Part shown: positions 33,726 through 46,500 of the stretch, piece by piece
How the letters are laid out: each line of letters opens with the position of its first letter
Numbering within the stretch: position 1 is the first letter of the stretch
NCBI RefSeq assembly: GCF_932276165.1
Contig: NC_064012.1
Location: forward strand, 9,307,501-9,371,500
Direction: 5' to 3'
Length of the DNA stretch: 64,000 bases
From: Plutella xylostella
Lineage: Eukaryota; Arthropoda; Insecta; Lepidoptera; Plutellidae
Notes under the pieces: generated by a model
The model's database searches: none
What the model saw: only the letters and a program-made list of their open reading frames with translations
What the model was told of the DNA's origin: nothing
Program-made: the position numbers and the translations under genes

Positions 33726-34288
33726 GCATAGTAGAGTAATTCATTCCATTTTCAAATCTGTGAAAAATATCACTACTTATGTCGGATTTTGAGGGTAGGC
33801 TGTTTAAGACTCATAAGATAAGAAAATATACCTCTAATGAAGCCTGTGCACCCCCGCGGTACAAGGGATCCCACTCCCAATCCAGCCTGTTGTGAAGCCT
33901 TAACACCATTTCAGCATTTTTAGCCAGTCTATCAGCTTTCCATAATAACTATACAAAATTATAATTTTCAAAAGTGTTAACTAAGCCGAATGGGGTCAGG
34001 TGGTGATCCTGAAAAACATTTGGTCTACGACTTTAGAAATTTCGCAAAAAAGTTTTTACTTAGAAAGTTTCTCGGTCACATAGGTAGTAACTATTTATTA
34101 TGGGGAAGTGATACTTACACAGTTCTGATATCCTAATTTACCGTAAAGACGCAACACAATCGTTATTTCAGATATTACAGGGTACAGGGTGAATATGCCA
34201 GAGTGGGGTGAACATTGAACGGATTTTGAACAATTTATACTTAAAAAAACCAATAATATAAATAGACATTCACACAGGACATAGTAAT

Positions 34289-34495
34289 ATAGATAGATAT
34301 TCTTTATTTGTACACAAAAAACGTGGACAACATTACAAAAAACTTAATCTAACACATATGTACAAAAGGCGGTTTATCGCTAAAATATTGGCATAGTCCT
34401 TTGCTAATCGTGCTGGGCTAACCGCTAGGTGCTTTTCCTAGCAGCGCAACACTGCCCTTAATCTTCCTCTCCACTTACCGGCCACTTGTTCCACC
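34289..34495 (-). mobile_element. LINE 3' UTR fragment
   Basis: On the minus strand it ends TTGTGTACAAATAAAGAATA plus a TCTA run, a tail common to lepidopteran LINEs. The upstream part is non-coding. Confidence 0.6.
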
Positions 34496-34544
34496 ATTTT
34501 AGGCTGGATGATATAAAAAGTTATGTTTCTGCAACGTGTGCAAC

Positions 34545-35439
34545 TTAGGGCATGCAATACCGGTAATATTTTCAATACCGGTATTGAGTTCCGGTATTAG
34601 AACTCAATACCGGGATCCCGGTATTAATACCGGTATTAGACTTCCTTATTATAAATTGCATATATTTTGTTTAAAGCTGTATTATATAATCTAGACAACT
34701 GGCGAGCCGCACCGTGTGTAATATTACACGAACCATTTCGAGCTACTTCTGACCCCCTCATAAATAAAAAACTATTTAATATAAAGTATGAAATTTGGCA
34801 CATATATTGAGTCTTACGAGATACGTATGTGTTCTAAATTATAGCCTTCACAAGTTAAACCAACAAGAATTTGTCGGTTCTTATTAATTCGAACATAATA
34901 ATGCGTTGGTAGGTGTATAAAAACTAGCCAAATCAGACCTTGGGCTGCAATACATTATTTTATGTTACCAGAAGATATGATATGTTATACTGTTACTTAT
35001 AAATAAATTTCAGGACCGATTATTGAACTTGGCACCCATTTAGATCTTACTTCTTTTGTCGTTGTAGTCAACAACCAAGGCATTTATAATAATATTGAAA
35101 TTGGCTCTCATTTCACATTTATGTTTATGATTGGATATTTTTTACGAGAATGGAGTATTAGAGTTAAAATTTTATTTTAGAACGCATGGACAACAAGTAG
35201 GTTTCCAAAGGCCAAAAACCGCATGTAACGGTTGAAAACAAGTGCACTTTCATAGTATGTATATAGGAGCACAAGGCTAACTATAACTTAATCGCTTGAT
35301 TTATAGCCTAAAAAATGACCGATTCCGGTATTACTTCAATACCGGTATTAACTTTCAATACCGGTATTGAAAAAAGCATGGATTTTGTCCGGGATCCCGT
35401 TATTACGCAATACCGGTATTGAGGTATTGCATGCCCTAA
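34545..35439. mobile_element. hAT-like element with AATACCGGTATT subterminal repeats (895 bp)
   Basis: The TIRs TTAGGGCATGCAATACC are perfect. Near both ends the palindrome AATACCGGTATT or its halves are repeated about four to six times. The centre is AT-rich and non-coding. A clean target duplication is not visible. Confidence 0.8.
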
Positions 35440-38280
35440 TATACCTACAGATGTTTAAAAATCGTAAGTAATTTTATTTACGTCCTCTATAACCGATGTG
35501 TATGAGAAATAGTAAGTACAAGTTTTTATTCAAATTTCTATTTTGTTTTTCTGGATGGCCTTTTGGCTCACAGTAGTACGTACACCACTTTTACAACACT
35601 GTAGTAGGTATAATTAAATTAGGGGTTCCGAAGATAAAATCGAATGTCAATTAGTTAATCAAAGCTCTGTTGCGAGTCAAGTTTGAATTTGAATACGCTT
35701 TCAGAGTTTACATTCGTGAACATTATGCAATGCAGCATCTACGCCAGCTAAACATTAAATTTAGTCCATTGGTGTCATGGAAGCTGAAAGTGATTACTTA
35801 GTAAGATGTAAATGAGATTGGTTAGCTTGGTCAGCCCGGAGGAAATAAATTAGCACCTCCCAGGTAAGCGGTGGACTAAATTGATTGCAGCTCAGCGTAA
35901 TCAAATCTGGAACACCTGAAAATACCTATTTATAGGACAGTCCTTGGAGAGGTTCTAGACTGTTTTAAGTTTGAACCAAGCGTCTTCTATGCTCTCCGTG
36001 CTCATTAATTGGCAATTTGGCATTCGATTTTTTTTGTAAAGATTATTAAATTTTTGCCATTGACTTATATCATTACGTAAAGACAGGGCCAACCGCAAAA
36101 TGTGACGGGCGCATCCTTTCTTTTGAAATCATTTCATTTATACCTAATCATTTTTATTAGTATTTCTTCGTGGCTTTTTGAAATTTAGCTTATGGATGTG
36201 TTTCTATACCTATTGGTAATACCTGTTTATTTCACGATAGGACTGAAGCAAAGAAAAAGTGGGTGATAAAAGGATAATAGAAATGCGTAGTCTATTATCC
36301 TTTTGTCACTCCCGTCCTAAGCTGAAATAATACGGTATGAAAAATAAACCCTTTGTTTCAGTATTCTGCATTTAGATTCGCGTAGGTTGTATTTGTTTTT
36401 CAGAAAATATAACAATGCGGAACGCAATATGTCTGTTGTATGAGTGGTTCTCAATGCAACGTGTGGGCAGGCACGTTCGTAACACAGTAACACAAGAGGT
36501 TTGATTAATGGCTAGCATTGAGTCGCATAGATGCTGTCTGGTTCCGTAATGACGACACGTGTGCAGTAGGAGCTTGTGCTATTGCTAGGATAGCCTATAA
36601 CAATCTATTGACCTTAATACTAGTCATTATCATCATTAAGTGGACAGTAAATTTCTTTAGGGTTTCCTATAAGTATCTTAATTGGCAAAACGAAACCGTT
36701 ATTATGGTGTGTCTGGACTCTGGACTGGACACACCGAAACTAAATTTTGTGACAGTAATGCGTGTCGACTCAGTCTTGACAAGTGTTTTTTCTAAACCTA
36801 CCTACTTTCAAAATAATAAAATATGTCGCCTTTCGTGTAACTTCTAAAATAAATGAATAAGTAATTATAAAACAACAAAAATGAGATTTTGGTACATCAC
36901 GCAATATTGGCCAGAAAATATAATGTTTGAAGGAGAGTTACGTGATAAATCTGGAATGGAATGCAAATATGTACCTATATATAACTTTGTTTATCGTAAT
37001 AATTGTACAGTTATTTAAGTAAGCATATAAATATTTAAATCAGAAGTGTTTAAAAAATCGTCTACGTACAGTATTTTTTATTTATAAATGTGAAATTTTA
37101 TAATATTTGGACCATTAGTTTTTGTACCGAAAATAATTGCTATTTAGATGCGAAATATTTCTACGGATCCCCACTGTATCGATTGGTTCCGTAATCAGAT
37201 TGAAATGCAACGGAGAAAATTGCATTTTCTTTTCATGAAAAAATCCGTACAGCTTTTACCTCTAGTTTCGTATTGAGTAGTGAGAGCTTTGTTTATTCAT
37301 GTGAGAATCTGGTTTACTGGGTCTGCAGCTTTTAGGATTACCTAGTGCTGACTGAATCTAGGTAATGTACTCATGTGCTCACTGTCGTTTTGCGTTCCAT
37401 TTTCAAACATATTCGGTTTTCCGTTAAAAGCATTGACCTAATCTCATGGAGTTCCTGTTTTTGAATTCAGAGAAAAATTACAGGTAGGCAAGTAGTAGTA
37501 AAAGTACCTATGAATTAAACGGTAAAGCTCTCAGCTAGAGCTTAGAGCTTCTTCACAAGGAATATTTAAAATTTCTCTAAAGAACAGATTCAAAAAGTTG
37601 TCTGTTCTGTATGTATGGTATGACTGTTCCTATGTTCCGTAGTCTACTAGGAACCATTATAGTTTCGTCATGTCTGTCCGTCTGTCCGCCCTGGCTCGTT
37701 ATTGCCACCAAAATTGGTGTTGGTTAATTGTTTTTAAAATTATCGTTAGTAATACCCAGGAATACAGTTTCATTTTCTAACTCTAGCAACGTTATAACAT
37801 AATGTCAATTATGTACTACTTGTCTTATACTAGGCAAAGTGAATTTAGTGCATTTTGCTTTTTTATTTGAGTTAAGAGTTAAATTATTTACAGTGAACCA
37901 ATTAGCAAGTACAGAAAGTTGCTGCCGCTTGCATCGTTAAAATTATCTTCCTGTCGCTTCAACTAAAATATTTAGTTAATTGAATTTAATTTTCTATCAT
38001 ACCTTACGTATCTTCATTAGGCAGTTTTTTTAGCAATCTAACATTAAACAGTCATTTTTGAAAAGTGCTTCAGCCGTAGAGACTCTCTGGATGGATCTCT
38101 TTCTCATTCAAGAGGCTGTGCTGTGACATCTCTGGCTGTGAGTTACCATCCTGGCATAAATCGATGAAGGGTCATACCTATCTATACCTACACCACATTT
38201 AAATGTGTGAACCCTCAGTGGCAGCTTGTAAGGTAATTGTCAAATAAGCTTTGAAGTCACTATTACGACCATATCACTTT
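35440..38280. other. gene-free AT-rich stretch
   Basis: No exon, RNA gene or recognisable element seen. Open frames are short and unbiased. Confidence 0.4.
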
Positions 38281-38284
38281 TCAG

Positions 38285-38372
38285 TGAGCGAAGTGCAGGC
38301 AGTAAGCCGCAGCAGAGAATATAGGCTCTTGTAAAGACGGTCTCGGGTTCGAATCCCGGGCGGGGTACATAA
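38285..38372 (+). mobile_element. degenerate tRNA-like SINE head
   Basis: B box GGTTCGAATCC in TCTCGGGTTCGAATCCCGGG, with no full cloverleaf. Confidence 0.4.
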
Positions 38373-38929
38373 ATAAGGTATTACTCAATAAATATTCAAT
38401 GTGTGTGTTTTGATTTTTTGTGTTGCACATAACTATGGAATAAAAAAAAACATTTTACAGAATAAGCTTCGAAACTATTACAACGATTTAGAATCATTCA
38501 GCGTTATAAATTTATATTGCAATATCTTTTACTCTCGAATTCCCACGGGAAACCCTAGGCGATGAAAAGCTCGCGTAGAAAAGTTACTCGAGATAAGCGG
38601 CCAAGTTGAAAAGTTGCTCGTAGAATTGAATGCAATTTCTTCACCTGATATACTAAGTTAGAAAGATGCTTCTTTCCGAAATTTTAGTGAGGTGAAGAAA
38701 TGATACAGTAATGTTATTATTTTTAAATTTTATTTTCACACAAACCATTTGAAATTATAAGTTATTTATTTCAACTAAACTGGTCAACGTCTAAAAGTTA
38801 TTAAGTAGAAGTAAACGGTAATCAAAATCGTAATTATAACATATGAAAATAACATAACAAACAAACAAGTTAACCTACCTATATAACTTCGTAACTTTGA
38901 AAGCTCGGTGAAGTGACATAAACGAATAC

Positions 38930-39200
38930 CCACAAAAAACCTCTATAGGGCGGGCGGGCGCCGCGTACAAATACGCAGTTTGTAGAATCATACCACCCTG
39001 TTCTCCCCAACAGCCACTTCGTGCAAGGGTGGTTTTCAACTTGGCTGGGTTATAATGAAACACGTTGACCTACTGGGCAGGTGACACGTAGTGCTTCTGC
39101 CCGTGAACCGGGAAGTATGCTCAAGGTTAAAGTCGCACATGCGCACTAGTTCATTGCCAAACCTCGGGGTGGCTTTGTAATAGCGCCCCTACGCTTTACG
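38930..39200 (+). promoter_or_regulatory. GC-rich patch, candidate promoter of E78 isoform 1
   Basis: GGGCGGGCGGGCGCCGCG and mixed GC-rich sequence in an otherwise AT-rich region, 0.6-0.8 kb before the isoform 1 ATG. Position is the only support. Confidence 0.3.
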
Positions 39201-39773
39201 TCATAGGAAGTTGTAAACTGAAAAGCTTTTTTTACTTGGCAAGTCTTGCGATTTCAACTTAAAAAGTATGAGTTCTGGTTAAGAGTTGCTGTAAATGTGG
39301 TTGATAAGTCAACTCGTTACTAAATTCTAGTAAAGTAATTAATATGAGTTGTGTTAAATATTTACAGATAAAATATACAGTTACTGTACAAAATTTTACT
39401 TCAGATCAAGTAAATCTAATGATTATCTCATAGAAGCGTATTAAGTACATAGTCCTTAATATACCTCATCGTTCATAATGTAGCTACCATTTAAATGATT
39501 AATTATTATATTTTGTACAAAAAAAAACCAACAAGTGCCTAATTTCCTGAAGGTTTCAGGGGCGGCGCGCAAGACAAGACCACGACGCGCCTCCTTCCTA
39601 TACAACATTTCTAGTAGTTCCCGACCGCGGCTCCTCACGGAAAACCTATGAATCCGTACGGCTTATTATGAAACACTGTCATCTCTAACCTATACAAATA
39701 TTTTAAAAACTCAAAAATGGTTATCAAGTAGCTTTTATCAGTGTTAATTCTTAGATTTTTATAGTAAATAGTG

Positions 39774-39841
39774 ATGAGCGGCACTGTTCTTGTGGAAGCG
39801 ACGAGTTCGTCCGGCCTAGATGAGGAAGAAGACTTCTATAC
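39774..39841 (+). CDS. E78: E78 isoform 1, first coding exon
   Basis: The ATG opens a 22-residue acidic stretch (MSGTVLVEATSSSGL then DEEEDFY) ending at a clean GTAAGC donor, phase 2. In-frame joining to 44450 restores a Thr codon. The exon has no homology that I can name. It is supported by phase agreement with two later exons and by the good donor. A GC-rich patch about 600-850 bp upstream may be its promoter. Confidence 0.7.
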
Positions 39842-42800
39842 GTAAGCAATGTTTCTTATGTTTATTGCAATATAAAGTCTAGCAAATTATAGCAGTATGA
39901 ACGCTTCGTGATGCCCATCCGGATTGTAAAATCGATACACATCAGCTGTGCAGTTTTCACGGCCTATACCCGTAACCTCTAAACCTCAACCTTGAGCACC
40001 CAAAACAAATTCTGGGGGTTCTTACTCACCTATTCAAATAGCACTTACATGTATTATTGAATTGTTAAGTAGATAACATACTTCTTGTGATTAAAACAAC
40101 CTAAATACAGGAATTTAGACCAAGGTCACGGCCTTGACAGCTGAAAAGGATGTAGACGTATACCGGCGTTTAAAAGGAGGGTGTCGATATGCCATAAAAT
40201 CGATACTGCACCTAATATGTAGGTATAGTGCGACCAACTTATCTGTTCCGGTGAGAGCGAACTAAATTGATCCATATCTCATTACTTACCTATGAATTAT
40301 ATTTTCATATAGACTAGATGGGTTTATTAAAACCGCAAGGGTCAATTACCACTACAGGCTAACTTAAAATCTTATATAGATTCAAGAAATATTAGACATT
40401 TACGTGAGCTCTCACCGGAACAGATAAGTTTGTGGCACTATAAGTACGTCTCTTCTGCAGTCGAGGGAGAAAGTATACCATAAACTATCTATTTGTTGGT
40501 TGTAAAGAAGTTGTTATTTGTAGGTGACCCATAAGCTCTATTAATATTATTGTAAAGATGACTTAAGATGCATAAAAACATAATTTCTCCGTAGGTACAC
40601 TGTCTGCGTATTAGATCCCCAAACAATTACTTTGATTTTGAAAATATTAAATTTGATACTCTAAGTTAAAATTACCAACTACACTCACGGGCAATGAAAA
40701 AGTTCCACTCACAAAATTTCAAGACCAAACGACCCCAATTTTTTCAAACATTTCATTAAAAAATATAACAAAATATTATTGTGTTCAGTTGGTCATATCC
40801 TGATGCTTTGTTAAATGTACTTCAATGTTGCAAGAGGCGTCATTAACCTAGCCTTTTCCGTTTAGGAGTAATTTGGTATTTTTCTCAGTGGAACCTTTTC
40901 ATTGCCCGTGAGTGTATAATAATTTTGATAATATATATGTATGTTCGTTGTCAAAATTAGTTCGTTCCACCCAAGTTGACAGTGGATCGCCAGTGGATGA
41001 TTATTGGCTGATGATGACGACGGTCTATGGCCACCAACGAGCGTCCTGCCGGTGATTGGTCCATTGGACTGGTTCACTGATTTAAACTAGCATAATAGCC
41101 CAATGGAAAGAGGCTCGGCGTTTTCCTCAAGAATCGTATGAGAAATTAGAAACCTAATCGTAAAAGAACGTAATATCCGATGTAGGGGTAAATGAGTTCC
41201 CAATTTAGAGAGTACGGGAGTTGATAGGTTTCGGCTGGGTAAGATAGGCCGAGGACCGAGTGTTTTGGTGTTTGAAAGACCTATGTACCAAAATGCAGCA
41301 GTGAAATATTTTATTTAAAAAGTACCTACTCTTTACTGGACATCGTGTAGGTACAAGACATATCTTTTGCCCATAATTTACGCTTAGTGAAAGAGTTTCC
41401 CGTGAAAAAAAGAGAGGGTCCCATTTTTCAAATTTAAACATTCTATGACTATGACTGCCAAATATAATTGACCAAGTATCTAGCTAGAGGTACGATACGT
41501 ACGAGAGGGGCGATTGTACGTAAAAAATAAAATCCTGCAAGTTTCAGGAGACTTCACTCAGTAGTTTTCGTGATTCTCATGTGGAACATAAAATCATTTA
41601 TTAGTCGCCACGAGTGGCAAGTATCCCAAAAACCTACAAGTTTTCATTAAAAAATAATAAAAGTACGGATCTATAATTTTTAATTTATGATTTATATATG
41701 TAAGATAATATTATACGTAAAGTCTATCAAACTCAAACTTCCTAACATCAATAAAAAACTAAACATTAAATATAAAAAAAGAAAAATAAATTTCAAAATA
41801 AGATTCGCCCATAGTACAACGCGGACTCGTGGGTTCGCCTGTCATCCGTGAAGCCTGCTTATCTTTTAATTAGCTGATTCAGATGTTAAGAGGTCATCTA
41901 TGGATAATATTTTCCAGCATCAATATTAAATTTAATTACACGCGCAAGCAATGAAAAAGTTCCAAGTACATAATGCTCACACCAAAATGGCCCATTTTAT
42001 AAAAACATTTTTAATATAGAATCCTGATTTGATTTGAATACCATATTTTTTACGATTCTTGTTAGTCATATTCTATATTGCAGACGTCGCGTCCGGTGTC
42101 GTTAAGCTAGCCTTTTCCGTTTAGGAACAGTTTGGTGCTATGTCACTGGAACTTTTTCATTGTGTATTTAGGTTGAAAAGAGGTTGAAAATAATCAAAAT
42201 TATGCGCACAAGATACAGCTCCCATTACAGCCACGGTCGGCAGTCGCTGCCATTCGTCAGCATGCATAAACGATTTTGGTAAAATCTTTTTACAATTCAG
42301 ATTTAGTTTTTCAAGTTCCAATGGCTCGGAGTGAGGGTAATAAAAAGGAATAATATTTTGAAAAAAGTGTCTGCGGCCTTGATAACTTTGGGTGCCCAAT
42401 AACCTAGTTTCAAAGTCGTGTTAGAACTTTTACAGATGCTATGTTAAGTGATTATTAAATCTTAGCTGTTTTCCAAATGAAAACTAATTTTATGTTTTTG
42501 TCAAACTTAATTTAATTAAAGTCAGATAATCAACTTCAAACGTACGTTATTAAACACCTAAACGTGACACCTCTAATAGGTAAGTTCTTAGTCTGAACAT
42601 AATACAGGCTTGAAAGTGAACGCGATATGTCTGTAGGTACATTATTGAATGGCCAAAAAAGTGCCGGCTATCAATTCGACGAGGGTATTTATTATGTATG
42701 ATGTGATGGCTGCTTCATTTGAATTTTTTCTTTGAATGATTCTGTTTTTTACAGTTTACCCAAGGGATGTGACGCGTGAATTATATTGTAAGAGCGGAAT

Positions 42801-43561
42801 CAATTATTGTGGAACAAAGTGATAGGGATAGGTTATATGAATGTAAGTAAAGTAAAGGTAGATATTTGTGGTTGGTACCAAATACTACCATAACTTCTGT
42901 AACGTACTGCTAGTACGAGTATAGTGTAGGTGGTGTAGGGTGTGTAAAGTGAAAAGTCACATTGTTATCTAACGTTTCATAGACGATCGAAAAAGTTAAC
43001 CGTCAAACTTTTCATTTAGTCGTAACTTATATTCAACCACAGACTTAGTATATACTAAGTCTATGTATTCAACAGTATTTACCCACAATAAGTTTAACCC
43101 ATTCCAGCAGATGTTCATTAACTTTTTTGTCAACAATTCAGCATATTAATCATATATTTATTAATCTCTAACTCCTATGTTTAAGGAAATATATATATAT
43201 ATATCCTCGTAGACTCGGTCTAATCTGTCTATTCTATGCTACTGGTATTCTAGGTACTGAAAAATCATTTTCTCTTTCAATCCTCCCTAACAAAATTGAA
43301 TCTCTTCTCTTTCATGTACTTAAGTAATAAGTATTGGACATATTTCCGTTTTAATATAATAGTTTAAGGGTGTTTTTAATATCGTGCGGATTTACTGACG
43401 CACGCGGGATTTCCCCGCACGCGTGACAAGCTCAAGTGTTCTTTTCATACGTTCTTTCAATCATTGTAACGCGTGAAATAACCGTGCGGGACGCGGGAAA
43501 ATGACGTGCTAGCCCGCTTGCGTGAGTAAATATATGCACGATGTTAAAAACAGCCTAAAGA

Positions 43562-43592
<31 letters not shown>

Positions 43593-46500
43593 AGAAAGAA
43601 TTATCATTCACCTACACTACATGATTGTGTCTTTTTTGAAGAGGATTCGACGATGAAAGTAATTCAGTATGGTTAAAACAGCAACATTAAACCCACAGGT
43701 AGTTCCTATCATATGTACCTATAGTTGGTATGTATACATGTATAGGTCCAATATTTAAAGCAAGGCCTGTGCACTGCGTCGTTTCGTGCGGTTTGTAATC
43801 AAGTAATCTATAAAACATGACTTTTTGATGATAGCCTTCATGGAGTGTCTATAGTCTACATAATTATCTAGAATCTAGACTATCTAGACCAAGGGTTTGC
43901 CAATTAATTGTTTGTTGTAGCAACAGTAGTGAGGTATTTACTTCAACAACTGGCCACTATCCTTCAGCATTACAGTATTACATACAGCCCGGCTATAATT
44001 ACGGTGACAACGCGTAAAGGAAATGGAACGATCAATAACAGAATACGCAGAATACTATTTAGATTTATGATGTTCATTTTTTAATTGATAATGATATTTT
44101 TAAAAAGTCTTAGCAAATCGCACTCTTTATTTTCAGGACTTCATAGTTGGACCGTACATAAAATTTATAGTACCTACCTATATTTTTTTTATGATTACAT
44201 ACCTATCTACGAAACCCAAATTTAAAAAATAATTCAATACAAGTTTGCCAATTTGACAAAAAAGATACAGTCAAATACTACGAACAAATATGACAATCCA
44301 AAGCAAAAAAAAATGCCGCCGAAATAGTCGAATCGCCAACCCGGGACTTGACTTTAGTACTCGTATTGAAATTTTTATCTTTAATTAAATTTACTTTAAT
44401 TTTAATACCTGTAATTATAATAATTAATGTAAGTATTTATTTGTTTTAGATTCAAGGAAGAGCCGTGTTCACCGTCGTCTGGTGGTTCCCCGGGTAAGAA
44501 TTAAAATTCACAATAATCATAGCGATTCTGAAGGATCAACATACAACTTCAGAGCTGTCAAAACTTAAATTCAAAATACCTACCTGTTGATAGTTTTGAT
44601 GCAGCCAATCAATAGGTCGAATCGTTACCTTCAAAATCGCTATTACCAAAGATGATTTATTTACGATACTCACCTAAATTTGGAAAGAGCACTAAGTGAA
44701 GTCAGCGACTGGCGCTATTTAAACTTTGACATCAATATTTTATCCACGTTGACAAACCTCAGTGTATACATGTCTACTGCCTCTGTGGTCTAGTGGTAGA
44801 AGCTTCGCTTCATAAGCCAGAGGTCCCGGGTTCGATTCCCGGGTGGGACCATCAATTTGTGTTTCTAAATTGTGGTTCTAAGTTTGGTAGAAGGCTGATC
44901 ACCTGATGTCCGAAACAGTGAAACGATCCATGCTGTCGGATGGGCATGTAAAGCAGTCGGTCCTGCGCCTAGCTCTCTCCAGTCATGTCGGTCGATCCGT
45001 CCCATTGGGCTATGAGAGTGATGGAACAGAGAGTGCTGCTCCTGTGTACTGCGCACACACTTGGGCACTATAATCTACTCCTGCGTACATGGCTGATCTC
45101 AAATGAGATTGGCCGCCGTAGTCGAAATTCGGCTAGGAGGACATTAGGTATAGATGAAATCCAATATGAAAGTTTCTAAAGTTGTTTTACAATCCACGTG
45201 TAAACAATTTGTGAATCAAGTACGTCACCAAGTCACCATCACGCCACTCACTGACCCATTTTACGAAATTGTTAATGAAAATAAGGATGTGCAATAAAAA
45301 TGGTTTATAACGAGTAATTATTCCCGTCAGTAAAACCACCATCTCTACTTTGTTACTATCTGTTAAATGAGTACTTACCTCTAATTGAAAAAATCTTGTC
45401 GTATTGAATGATAAAGATACTTAATATAGATTTTGAAATAGTATTTATCTACAAGTAATATTATAGGAAAAAATATATAAGTATAATAATTTTAGGAAAA
45501 AAAAATAGTATCTCAATATCTCTCCTTAACATTTCAAAAGGGCTATTATAAGGCTTATAATAAGTCAACTCTACTACAACTCTTATTTTGGGGCATTCTT
45601 ATATGGTTTCTCAGAGTTTTCAAGTAATGGCAAGTTTTACACGTGGAGGAAAAGTATTTAATTACTTACCTTAAAAACGGTGGATAAAGAATTCGACTGA
45701 AAAAGAATTCATTTTGTTTCAAAAAACTACGAACGGTTTTTCCTAATAATATCCTGTTTCATCCGGAAAATAAAGTCAATATAAACACTGGCGTGGAGTG
45801 GAAACAATATCTCTAATTCAAGTTTAGAACTACATACTACAATAATGGCTTTTTGTGATAAGGCTGAAAAAAAAGATAAGATAAGAAAAAACTAAGATCA
45901 TACAAGTGACGTGTGAGTGACCCATCTATTTCCTGAGTCATACTTTCTTCCATCTTCCTGTATAGGTACTTATCTATATAGGTACCTTATTAAATAATAT
46001 GTGATTCCTAGGCATAGCCACAAAGCACTCAGCGTCCCGCCCAGTCATATCGGAAATGATCGGTGATCCTTAAGTCCGCGACTGTTCGCTTACGCAGTCT
46101 AATGGCTTATCTCTGCAAAAACTTGAATGCCAATTAGTGACACTGGTACCTTAAGGTATCCGTATGGGTACTTATTAGAAGTTAAGTTAGATGCAGAATT
46201 AGTTCCTTTGCAGTGATTTCATTATATTTCTTAAACTAAATGAGGTAGAGTTGATTGTTGTATGAGCGTGTTCTAAGCTATGGTCGGTTCAGCGACCTGC
46301 GCGTGCGCCGGCCGTCGCGTCGTCTAAGCAGAACCAGTCGTAGTGTGAGTGTAGTGTACTTGCTTCAGTTACATTGGAAGTGCCATCAACCATGGACGAG
46401 AGGCTTTTGATCTGTACGCGCTATCAATACCTATGAGCGAGAGAAGAGTGAAGAAAGCAATTTGATAGTTATAATTTTCATTAGAAACTGCACAGAAACA

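Noticed and set aside
44779..44852. tRNA gene with Gly-like D arm and T arm
   Set aside because: The acceptor-stem halves do not pair and a SINE body follows, so it is a SINE head. The same applies to 9185-9275, 20055-20137, 30933-31010 and 38285-38372.
46380..46432. Alternative E78 first exon starting at ATG 46392
   Set aside because: It hits a stop (TGA) after 14 codons, with no donor before it.
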